Origin: Nepenthes gracilis
Taxonomy: Eukaryota; Streptophyta; Magnoliopsida; Caryophyllales; Nepenthaceae
Direction of reading: 5' to 3'
NCBI GenBank assembly: GCA_033239525.1
Contig: BSYO01000006.1
Location: forward strand, 2,418,001 to 2,482,000
DNA length: 64,000 bases
A program made the position numbers and the translations under genes. The number at the start of each line of letters is the position of its first letter. The stretch's first letter is position 1. Under the pieces are notes generated by a model that was given only the letters and a program-made list of their open reading frames with translations, was not told where the DNA came from and did no database searches. Shown one piece after another: positions 47,620 to 58,587 of this stretch.

Positions 47620-48265
47620 TATGCAGAATCATTTACTTCTCATATCGTCTCTTCCTCTACCCTATTTCTCTATCCCCCGTTCTTTCTCTCAACTTTTTCT
47701 CTCTCAGCCTGCTTCTCACCCCCCTTTTCCTCTGCTTGAACTCCCCTCCCCTGCTTCTTCTCGGTGAGTTCGGCTTTCTTCTTCATTAGACCGTTGAAGC
47801 ACGCATCATTCTCCCTTATGCCGGAGAGTATCATTTCTCCGTCCACTGAAAAGGGGAGGCTTCAACGATCCTTGATTACAGGCAACTCTAGTCACTTCGA
47901 TTCATCGTTAGTTGCAAAATTACTGTCTCTTTTTCGCACTCTGATTAAGTCAGCTTTTCATTGTTTTTCCATCTCTGTGAATGCATCGGTTGCTTGCTAG
48001 ATTTTCTCTTCTATCATCCTGTATGCGATCTTCTTATTCAGATTACGTAAGATTTCAGTTGAAGAAACGAAATGATTCTCTTTCCTTTGCTGTCTGAAGT
48101 TCTGATTTAGGGACATAGCGATTTCGTCAACTTCTGGATTGACTTGAGTATAATTAGAGTTTAAAGGATCGAAGATGGCTGCGCATTGAAGGTTTTATTG
48201 CCGGAGCTAAAGACAAGAGCGGAGGTTCCTGATCCTTGTATTTCGATCAGCGAAGGCAACTCCAG
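47620..48265 (+). other. Probable 5' UTR exon(s) of the CLT gene
   Basis: CT-rich leader, then sequence of balanced composition up to a donor-like CCAG|GTTCAT at 48265/48266. A stronger donor consensus (CTCG|GTGAGT) lies at 47762/47763, so the first exon may end there. If the longer exon is used it would carry upstream ATGs: an ORF of 60 codons at 47818-48000 and a 4-codon one at 48175-48189. The assignment rests on position upstream of the coding exons and on splice-site motifs only. Confidence 0.42.
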
Positions 48266-48632
48266 GTTCATCTCTGTGTGTGTGTGTCTTTCTTTTCTCA
48301 TCTTTTTTGTCTAATTTGACGTGTAAATTTGTGATCTGTTTTTTTTTTTTTGGTTGAGAGTTTGATTATGTTGACTGAGGATTTGAGTACGAGTGTAGTT
48401 AATGTAAATTGTGAGATTCTTAAGGGGAAGTAGTTACCTCTCTCTCTTTCTCCTGCCAAAATCCAAGTCATTGATTCTACTTGGGAGAGATTATTATTAT
48501 GATTTGTGAGTTTGATTACAATGTAACTATGTTCTTGTAATTGAAAGTAATATCCTAAACCGAAAAGGTGATCTATATGTAGTTTTTCAGTTAAAGGTAA
48601 ATCAAAGATGGCCTGTTGATTGGCCAACCATT

Positions 48633-49398
48633 TGTTGGCGCAAAACGGAAGACACGGTGACCGGGCAGACAAAATACTCGGACAGCAACAGAGCAGAGCT
48701 CTCGGACGGATGGCCAAAAGTAGAGATAGAAAAACAAGAGAAGCACACACAAGATTTTAACGTGGAAAGATTCTTCTTCAACCAAGGAAAAAACCACAAA
48801 AAAATACACTATAAAGTATAAATTGTTTACAAGAATGTTAACTACACAAAGCTCAAATAAAAAAAAACAATCACAAGTATATATCTCTCAATCTCTCTCT
48901 AAAAGGAGTATCTCTCTCTATCTTTACAACAAGGCTTGCCCACAATTTTCTCAAAGCTCACTCTAAGACTGCTCTCCAAGACTCTTCAGACAAGTAAGGG
49001 CACAAGCCTTTATATATACAAGGGCCTAGTGGCCGGCCAGCCACCCTAGCAGTAGGGTGGCAGGACCACGCCACCTAGGCCTGTCACGGCAGGCGCACGC
49101 CCGGTGTGCCAGAGTGGCAGGCCTGACACCCTTAGAAGTTGTAACTGCCTCAACCTCCAATCAGAGTGGGTCAACTGCTCACCTGCAAAACGCGGCTACA
49201 GCAGGCCTACGGAGAGAGAGAGAGTCAACGCCTAGGCTTTCAGAGCCCTCATCTATGTCTTCAGCTACCTCTCGGACATGACGTCTCTAATGAGTCGTCC
49301 ATTATGACAGGCTTCTCGGACCACTCAAAAAGTCCGCTTCCATTTTTTCTCCTTTAAGTCCGCGGACAAAAAATACCACGAAGGGAGTGACCCCAACA
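48633..49398 (-). mobile_element. 3' LTR of the copia element
   Basis: 766 bp. A minus-strand TATA box (TATATAAAGG on that strand, 49009-49018) lies at the matching position in both LTRs. Roughly one difference per 12-15 bases from the other LTR in the first 170 bases, by eye. Confidence 0.95.
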
Positions 49399-49410
49399 AA
49401 CTTTCCCTCA
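49399..49410 (-). other. Polypurine tract of the copia element
   Basis: TGAGGGAAAGTT on the minus strand abuts the 3' LTR and overlaps the pol stop codon (49408-49410). Confidence 0.8.
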
Positions 49411-52400
49411 CGACCGAGTGGGAGTGGGAGTGAAGTCAGTCAGACCGGTAATGTCACAACAAGCTTTCAGCTTTCCCTTTGACAAAACTTTGGCCAACAT
49501 GTCCGAGCAGTTGTCATCCGTCCTGACCTTTCCAATTGATAGTTGCCAATCATCAAAAACATCTTTCACCCAATGATATCGCATGTCAATGTGTTTTGAC
49601 CTGGAATGAAATGAGGAGTTTTTATATAAGTGAATGGCACTTTGGCTATCACAGAGGACCTCGTACGTTTCTTACCTTAAACCCAACTCTTGGATGAACC
49701 TCCTCATCCAAAACATTTCCTTGCAGGCCTCGGTCATGTCAATGAACTCTGCCTCCGTAGTCGAGAGAGCGACGCACTTCTGCAACTTGGACTACTAGGA
49801 GACCGCCCCTCCCGTAAATTTTACCAAGTATCCGGATGTTGATTTTCGAGAATCAACGTCCCTGGCCATGTCTGCGTCCGTGTACCCAATCTGCTGAGGC
49901 TTCTCTCCTCCAAACTGCAAACCCGTCTTGGAGGTCCCACGGAGATATCTAAAAATCCACTTTACCGCGAACCAATGCTCCATCCCTGGGTTTGAGAGAA
50001 AACAGCTCACAAGACCAACCGCATGAGCAATGTTCGGCCGCGTACATCAGACTACCTACGGCCGAGGAGTAAGGTATCTTACTCATGCGCGCCTTCTCAG
50101 TGTCCGAGGACGGACACTGCTGCTTGCTCAATCTAAAATGGTTGGCCAGAGGGTTACTGACTGGTTTGGAGCTTTCCATGTTGAATCGCTAAAGCACCTT
50201 TTCAACATAGCATTCCTGGAACAGCCAGAGCTTCTTGTCCCCTCGGTCGCGAAATATGTTGATCCCCAGAATCTGCTTCGTCTGTCCGAGGTCTTTCATG
50301 ACAGAAGACTGCCCCAGTTGCTCTTTCGGCTCCTTGATCCGAGCACTGTTCTGTCCGACAACCAGCATGTCGTCCACATAAAGAAGGAGGATGACAAAGT
50401 CGTTTTTCGAAAATCTCTGGACAAAGATACAGTGGTTGGAAGTAGTCTTTTGGTATCCTCGTCCGACCATGACAGAATCAAACTTCTGGTACCATTGTCT
50501 CGGAGCTTGCTTCAGCCCGTATAAGCTCTTCTTCAAACGACAGACCAGTCCTTCCTTCCCCTTAACTTCAAAACCGTCTGGTTGCTCCATGTAGATCTCT
50601 TCCTCAAGATCTCCATGGAGAAATGCTGTCCGGATGTCCAGTTGCTCAATCTCTAGATCCAAAGCCGCTGCCAGTCCGAGCACCACACGGACCAAGGACA
50701 TTTTCACAACAGGTGCGAAAATTTCATCAAAGTCAACACCCTTGCGTTAACCAAAGCTCTTCACCACAAGCCGTGCCTTGTGTCTTGGCTTGCTCACGTC
50801 CTCGATCGTCTTCAGTCAGAAGACTCACTTGTTTTTCAAGGCCTTCTTCCCCTTGGGCAGCTTAGCCAGCTCAAAGGTATGGTTTTTATGAAGAAAGGCC
50901 ATTTCTTCCTTCATGGTCTCAAATCATTTATCCTTCTGAGCGCTACACATGGCCTTGTCAAAATCTTCAAGTTCTCCAGAATCAGTGAGAAGGATGTACT
51001 CACTTGTTAGAAGGCGGACGGACAGACGTCTCTCCCTGGACGACCGTCTCATAGGGGCCACCTCGGCCTGTTGAGGGGCCAGATCTTCAACTTGATCTTC
51101 CTGAGGCGTTGTAACCGCCTCATCATGGTTGCCAGCCATTCTTGATCCGCCGACATCGGACTCAAGAGGCGCTGGACGGACAGTATCACCATCAACTCTG
51201 TCCGTCCGGGAAGTGTTGAGTTAAGACTTCTTTTCTTTCCCAATGTCCTCGATGGTCTCTTCCTCAACGAAGACCACATCTCGGGACCGGACCAACTTTC
51301 TTTCCTTTGGGTCATAGAACCTATACCCAAGTTCGTCCTCGCCATAGCCCAGAAAGACACATTGCTTTGTTTTTGGCTCTAGCTTGCTTTCATCTCTCAG
51401 AATATGAACAAAAGCCTTGCAGCCAAATGTCCGAAGATAGTTGTAAGCTGGTTCCTTCCCGATCCAAATCTTCTCTGGAACTTCCCCGTTCAGAAGCTTA
51501 CTGGGTGACCAATTGATCACGTGGGTGGCCGCCTTCAAGGCCTCGGCCCAAAAAGATCCTGGAAGCCTGGCCTCGGACAACATGCACCTAACTCTTTCCA
51601 TCAGGGTGCGATTTATCCTCTTGGCCACGCCGTTCAACTGTAGCGTCTTCGGTGGAGTCCTTTGATATTTGATGCCGTGAGTTCTGCAATAGGCATCAAA
51701 CGTCCCAATGTGCTCTCCACCGTTGTCGCTTCAGACGGCCTTCAACCTCCTCCCGGTCTCACACTCAACGAAGACATGAAACTGCTCAAAGATTCCCGCA
51801 ACCTGATCCTTGGTCTTCAGCGGGAATACCCACAGTTTCCTCGAGTAATTGTCAATGAATGAGACAAAGTATTGTGCGCCTCCAAAAGACTTTTCCGGGA
51901 GGGGACCACACACATCCGTGTGGACGAGCTCTAGGACCTCGAAGCTTCTGGAAGATGCGTCTCCTTGAAAGGAGACTCTCCGTTGCTTCCCTGTCATGCA
52001 GTGAGGGCAAGTCCTCGGCCTTTCTTCATCCATCATTGAGATGAGACCCTTCTTGACCAGATGACTCATGCCCCTTTCACTCATGTGTCCGAGTCTTTTG
52101 TGCCATAGGCCTGAGGACTCAACATATCTTGTGGCATTCACCTCTGCCACCTCGGCCTTGGCTTTCAGCGTGTAAAGGCCTGAGGCTTTTACTCATCGGG
52201 CAACCACCATGGACCCCTTTGTCAGCTTGAAACCGCCGTCACAAAAGACGCTGCAGTAGCCTTCATCATCAAGCTGTCCTACTAAAATGATATTTATACA
52301 AATATCGGGGACATGTTGGACGTCCCTCAAAGTCAGTCGGGCTCCATTGTTTGTCACCAAGCAGACGTCGCCTCGTCCAATGATCTCGGACGTCTCCATG

Positions 52401-53380
52401 TTGCCCATCTTCAACACTTCTAGGGCACTCGGAGTGTAAGTGGAGAACAACTCTCTCCTGGAGGTGACGTGTATGGATGTGCCAGAATCCACCACCCAGT
52501 CAGAAGTCTGCTCGGCCACGCTCACAGAGTCTTCAGACTCGCAGGCCAAAAGGAGGTTACCTCATGTGACAACAGAGACCGAGGACTCTTCCTCGCCACG
52601 TCTCTTTTCGCCCCTCTCCTTTCCAGCGTTTTCACACTTCTATTTGTAACAAAATCTCTTGACGTGGCCCTTTTTGCCACAATGATGGCACTCCATGTTC
52701 TGGTACTGAGAACGTAACTTACTCCGCCCTTTGTCTTCAGACTTTGGGCCACATCCTCGGCTCCTTTCCCTTGATTCGGTGACAAGGACCTCGGAGTGCT
52801 GAGAGGTGGACGTACCCTGAGACTGTCTCTTCACTTCTTCGTTCAGCACAGCTCCTTTGGCCATCTCCAAAGTCACTACGCTGTCAAGAGCTGTATTGGC
52901 AATGATGATCCTCATGACCTCCCATGAGTTCGGGAGGATTTCCAGGAGCCAGAGTCCGAGCACCTCATCCTCAAACTTGATCTCTATGCCGTTTAGTCGG
53001 TCCACACAGCCCTAAAACTCGTTCAGGTGGTCGGCGACAGATGAACCGTCCTTGTACCGAATCTGCATTAGCCTTATCAAGTGATAGATTTTGTTATTGC
53101 CGGTCTTGGAGGCATAGAGCTTTTGCAGTTTCTCCCAAAGCTCCTTGGCATTCATCTCTCCGCGAACGTGATTGTACACGTTGTCGTCCACGAACTGTTG
53201 GATGTAACCGCACACTTGCTTGTGCTCCAATGTCCACTCCTCGTCCATTTTTGCTTCCGGCTTTTGTGTGACAAAAATCGGATTATGCATGGACTCCACA
53301 AAGAGCAAGTCTGACATCTTGCTCTGCCAAGTGTCAGAGTTGGTTCCGTTTAAGCAAGTCATTTTGCTTCCTACCTCCAT
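49408..53380 (-). pseudogene. Ty1/copia gag-pol, single frame interrupted by point stops
   Basis: It begins at MEVGSKMTCLNGTN (53380), about 40 bases from the PBS. Gag ends with zinc knuckle CHHCGKKGHVKRFC. Protease has WVVDSGTSIHVTS with the DSG site. Integrase has LWHKRLGHMS, CPHCMTGK, HTDVCGPLP and FIDNYSRKLWVF. RT has EIEQLDIRTAFLHGDLEEEI and an intact LLLYVDDMLVV. RNase H ends with SKLQKCVALSTTEAEF-type sequence and DMLAKVLSKGKLKACC. Stops at 53012, 52640, 52193, 51731, 51221, 50924, about 50747, and a double stop near 49795 interrupt a frame that is otherwise easy to follow. The YVDDMLVVG and MKDLGQTKQILG wording suggests the Tork (Tnt1-like) lineage. Confidence 0.93.
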
Positions 53381-53420
53381 AGCAGCCAGCAACAAGATCA
53401 CCGTTCAAAGAATCACGTCT

Positions 53421-53432
53421 CTCTGATACCAC
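53421..53432 (-). other. Primer-binding site (tRNA-iMet type) of the copia element
   Basis: GTGGTATCAGAG on the minus strand, next to the inner end of the 5' LTR. It contains the canonical TGGTATCAGAG. Confidence 0.9.
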
Positions 53433-53433
53433 T

Positions 53434-54203
53434 TGTTGGCGCAAAACGGAAGACATGGTGACCGGCCGGACAAAACACTCGGACAGCAACAGAGCAGAGC
53501 TCTCGGACGGACGGCCAAAAGTAGAGATAAAAAAACGAGAGAAGCACACACGAGATTTTAACGTGGAAAGACCCTTTTTCAACCAAGGAAAAAACTAACA
53601 AAGAATACACTATAAAGTATAGATTGTTTACAAAAATGTTAGCTACACAAAACCCAAACAAATGAAAACAATCACAAGTGTATATCTCTCAATCTCTCTC
53701 TAAAATGAGTACTCTCTCTATCTTTACAACAAGGCTTGCCCACAGCTCTCTCAAAGCTCACTCCAAGACTTCTCTCCAAGGCTCTTTAGACAAGCAAGGG
53801 CACAAGCCTTTATATATACAAGGGGCCTAGTGGCAGGCCAGCCACCCTAGCAGTAGGGTGGCAGGACCACGCCACCTAGGCCTGTCATGGCAGGCGCACG
53901 CTCGACGTGTCAGAGTGGCAGGCCTGACACCCTTGAAAGTTGTAGCCGCCTCAACTTCCAATCAGAGTGAGTCAACTGCCCACCTGCAAAACGCGGCTAC
54001 AGTAGGCCTACGGAGAGAGAGAAAGTTAACGCCTAAGCTTTCAGAGTCTTCATCCATGTTTTCAGCTACCTCTCGGGCATGACTCCTCTAATGAGTCCTC
54101 ATCCATTATGACAGACTTCTTGGACCACTCAAAAAGTCCGCATCCATTTTTCCTCCATTGAGTCAGCGAACAAAAAAATACCACGAAGGGAGTGACCCCA
54201 ACA
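53434..54203 (-). mobile_element. 5' LTR of the copia element
   Basis: 770 bp, the direct-repeat partner of 48633-49398. It starts TGTTGGGGTCACTCC on the minus strand and ends CGTTTTGCGCCAACA. Confidence 0.95.
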
Positions 54204-55590
54204 CCATTTGCTTAGGCCAATGACCTGGTTCTAGCTTCAATCTCCAAATATTTTCCCCTCTCCATCGTAACTATCAAAAAAAAGGTTGAAGAAATTAGCC
54301 AGAAATTACTCTATTTTTACATTAGTTTGCAAAATTGCTGAGCTTTGCATTGTCTTTTGTTCAATTGTTTTGTGTGATGTCGATTTTGGAATTGGTCATA
54401 GTTGATGCTCACAATTTGCTAATGGTAGTACCTTTTTTATCATTCGTGATATTTGAAGCACGAGGACTTGCTTTCCTGATATTTTTCAGCTTTATTGATT
54501 GCGAAATGTTGAACTTTTGTTCAATATGATTGCCCCCCACCCTCCGTTTTTTATCTAAGAATATTACTCCTTCAAGATGTAGAAAAAAGAAGAAGCAGTA
54601 AGAGCTTTTTAAATAGAGAAAGGAAAAAGAGAAACACAGGAATAACTTTATGTTCGCATGGCTGTATCTCAATACTTGAATGGGGAACACCAATACTATA
54701 ATCTTGTTTGAGATATCATTATGATGAGTAATTTTAGTTAATTGTAGCACATCAAAATCTTTGTTAAAAATGTTGAGTACATGGGGTCAATTTTTGTTCT
54801 GTAGATTAATGGGATTAAGCTTCTTCAGTGTTTTATAAGGAACCTGTTGGTTTCTTCTTCTACTTGAAACACGTTTCAAACATATGTTTATGCCATGCAT
54901 TAAAGCTCTGATCTTTGCTGAAATACTTCTGTGGTGACTGCCTTACATACCAAGCTAAAGGTTTTTTTTTTTTTGGTTGGCATAAGAGAAATGAAGAATA
55001 AATTTCTTTGTTGCTTTAATTTAGACTAAAGTTTCTAAACTGGTCAGCAATGCAAATTTCACCTTATCGTATGGCAGGCATGCACGTTTCTGAATGACCC
55101 TTTGCATACTGCAATTTTTGTGCTTCTCTTTTTTGGGATTAATGAAGGAAACTCACTTCCAACCCCTAAAGAGTGTTGAACCTTGGCATGTAAGGGCGTG
55201 CATTCTACCATTGGAGTCATCTCCACTGGGAAAGATTTTGCCTACTCGTCACAGGATATACCTTTGTAAATGGCCCCTTTTCTTGCAGTTATTAATTAAA
55301 TCTTTTAGGTATTATCCAGTTTTGCTCTTTTCATAGATCTGCTATTCTATGCTCATGCAATGGCTGCGGCTGCAAAATGCACCCTGGAGTAGTTCTGTTC
55401 CCAGACATCTTTCTCAGATGCTTGGAGTTCATGGTGGATTCCTCTCTTGACTGTTTTACCTTCTCCATGGTTGTGAATAAAAGTTCTGTTTAACTTTTGC
55501 CCAAAAAACTCTCTTCCCCAAGCTATATCTGCGTTATTTGAATCATTGAATTCATTTTTCATCTTAATCAGGCGAGTGGTTAAACAAATT

Positions 55591-58547
55591 ATGTTGGCAT
55601 GTTCACAAAGGATCACTGCCTGCACAGCCACATTTCCATCCATTCAGCCTCTCATTCCGCAACCTCTCCGGAGTGTCAAATTCAGGCAACTACCAAGTCT
55701 TTGGACTGGGCAAGGGCAAGGGCTTCTATGCCTTTCTACAAGGGAACCAAGATATTGGATCATCAAAGCCATACGTCACACTGGGATCTCAATCAGATCT
55801 GATGGCGAAGATGGACAGAATTTTGAGGCATCTTTGTATGCAAGTGATGTTGGGGAAAATCAACAATCATTTGTCAAGAAAAAGGGCGGTAATGGTCAAA
55901 CAGCAGAGGTAATGATTGCAGCAGCAGTGACAGTGGTTTTGGGGGTTGGCAATCGGGTGTTGTATAAGTTGGCCTTGGTTCCACTTAAGCAATATCCTTT
56001 CTTTCTTGCTCAGCTGGCCACTTTCGGGTTTGTTATGCACACTCTCACCCTTTTTTAAAAATTGATCTTGTTATCGTGGATAGTTGGAGCTTCCAAGCAA
56101 TTTTATCTTAATCCATCCATGCCAGAAAGATTTTTTGGTTTCAATTTTGGAATGTTGTTTAGTGTTGTCGAATTTTATTTTATTGATTCAAAGAAAGTTG
56201 TCCACAAAACTAGTAAGAAGTTGCATGATTTTCCCATGTAGCCATTACTAACACAATGAAAAATAAGGCACTGTTTGACTTATCCCTGGGATTGATCGAT
56301 TACCATGTTTGTTAGTACCATAGTTATGGGATCTGGGAGATTCCAATGCTTTTCATTGCCCTCAAAAGTGAAAAGTCCCTTCCAAAGGGAGTTAATAATC
56401 AGGTTTGCTATAAAAAAGTTACCCTATTTTGACTTTTTGGCGTCATGTTATTAGGTATGGGTAATTCTGTAAATTTGTTCAGTTCCCAAGGATACTGCCA
56501 ACAGTTATTTATTTTGTACTTAATTGGTCATTTGTTAATTTATTGATATTTGACTAGCAACTATTGATGGACTTTTATTCAATGCTGGCAAACTGCTTCA
56601 ATAATAAAATAAATAATCTAGATGACAAAAAAAAGAAAAAAAGGAAGTGGTAGACTATATTTATGGAGAAAAAATTTTGAGAATGCTTTTCAATGTTTTG
56701 GTTGTATGCAACAATGCATGTGGATTCTCACCAAAAAAAACTTTGCATGTCGAAATCATATCCTGTTCGAGCTCTATTTCCAACATCAAAAACATTTCTG
56801 GTCATCAGCAATTGAGCATGTTTTTCAGTTTTTGGTAAAAAAGAAAGACCAAAAAGCAGAATCTGGTGTGCAAGACTTCCACCTTTGGGGTGTGGGAAGG
56901 GTGAGTTTTGGTAGCCTTATGTTTTTATTTGAAAGAATTGTGTGTGTGATTTGAAACTATAACCTTGAGATCATTCACAATTGAGAAGCCTTATTCTTGC
57001 AACGAGGCTTAACCAAAAGGAAAGATTATTGTGGCCGGAAATAGAAACTGACAGTAGTAAATGGAAAACTGTTGTAATCTGGTACTTATGCATTGCCATG
57101 AGAAATTTGGACATGTGCTTCTGCTTCCTTGTCTTTAAAAAAAAAATTTATGTGCTCTTCTTCCTTCATCAGATATGTACTAGTATACTTCTCTATCTTG
57201 TATCTTCGGCATCATGCGGGGCTGATAACTGATGAGATGCTTTCCTTGCCCAAAACTCCATTTCTTGTTGTTGGTTTCTTAGAGGCTCTTGGTGCGGCTT
57301 CTGGAATGGCAGCTGCAAGTAAGACTTTTCTGCATTTTATTTATTCTTTTTATTGCAATTTCTTTTTGATCTGTACATCTTATCTCCCTAGGCATGTTTT
57401 GAAATTTATTATTCTGGTCTTATATAAAATACTTTTGTGATACTATGCTCTTCGAACTATACATGTATGCTAGGCAGACCTTGGATCAACTCTATTTGCT
57501 GAGATCTAGGTCTAAACCTTCTGAAAATGTAGGAGTTCAATTGCTAGGCCCAACAATGTGCAGCCCTACTTTGAAATAGGTTGTTTGTCATATAAATGGA
57601 GGATGGAGGACCTAGGTGTTCTTTTTTTATTTGTAGTCATTTCTTTGCCTTCCTTTTCTTCTGAAGCCAAAGCACCAAACCACCAAATATGCACCATCTT
57701 TGGTATCAAGTATTTTCAACTGTCTTATAGGATAATGACTTTACCTAATCAAAATCTTCAATCTCATACCTAGAGAATTTGAAAAATGTACTAGAAAACT
57801 CATCCTGTCTGCTGAAACAGCTGTCAAGCATTTACGTGGAGAATAATGTCCCAACCCATTCCCAAAACAGGGTCTGCTTAGATTGATCAGTCTATCATTA
57901 CATTCGTGGAAAACTCAAAACAAGAAACATGCAACTTACATAGCTTGCACGTGAATTTTTTTATTGAACTACACATAAAAACATAATGATCTCCCTGCAA
58001 TGATATAATAAAACAGCAGCTTAATTCATTTAGGATTAAGACTTTTTGAGGAAATAAGACTTATGCCTTTGTTTTACCGCAGAACTATAGATAACCAGGG
58101 ATTTCTGTTTATAATGTTGACATGATAAATAACTAAATAAATGAATGAATGATAAAACAATAATGACGTTCAAAAACTTCTTTTTAGGGAGCTATGGAGA
58201 CAAGACTGCCAAGGTTCAGCTGGGGATGCTACATCCCTGATGAAATAACATTTGTACCAACACGTATCAATTAACTAATACTGCAATTATAGACCTGACA
58301 TCGGAAACTCTATCCAAGTACAGAAAATTCAAAAATTGTTGAAGATGTTCACATCCTTTTTTTTTCAAACACCACAACCATACTGCACATCCATCGTTGG
58401 TAATTCTTCCTTTTATGCACCCTTAAGTTTTGGGCCTTGCAACGAATTTCATCACTTCAATCTTATTCTCAGCAGCTCACATTATATTACCTGCTCATAA
58501 GATATAGGGTTGTTCCACTTAGGAATGGCTGCCTTTTCTAGTGACAT

Positions 58548-58587
<40 letters not shown>

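Larger units (their letters stand above)
48633..54203 (-). mobile_element. Complete Ty1/copia retrotransposon with CCATT target duplication
   Basis: Two LTRs (48633-49398 and 53434-54203) in direct orientation, both with TG...CA ends (TGTTGGCGCAAAACGG on the left, GTGACCCCAACA on the right). The host bases before (48628-48632) and after (54204-54208) are both CCATT, a perfect 5-bp duplication. Adjacent to the right LTR is a tRNA-iMet-type PBS, and adjacent to the left LTR a PPT. The coding region holds gag, protease, integrase, RT and RNase H in copia order. The element lies in the interval between the presumed 5' UTR exon and the first coding exon of the CLT gene, in antisense orientation to it. 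Confidence 0.96.
48266..55571 (+). other. Probable 5' UTR intron of the CLT gene, hosting the copia element
   Basis: The donor at 48266 (or 47763) and the acceptor TCATCTTAATCAG ending at 55571 bracket the copia insertion. Without the element the intron would be about 1.7 kb. The flanking intron sequence (48266-48627 and 54209-55571) has no coding region. The short ORFs there lack recognisable domains. Confidence 0.5.

Noticed and set aside
55546..55590. Upstream in-frame ATG for the CLT protein (15 extra residues)
   Set aside because: It lies before the acceptor-like TTAATCAG at 55571. The residues are basic-hydrophobic read-through of a T-rich intron end, so the ATG at 55591 is preferred.
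56622..56954. 110-residue ORF in the first coding-region intron of CLT
   Set aside because: It lies between two splice-consistent exons, starts in an A-rich run and matches no family.
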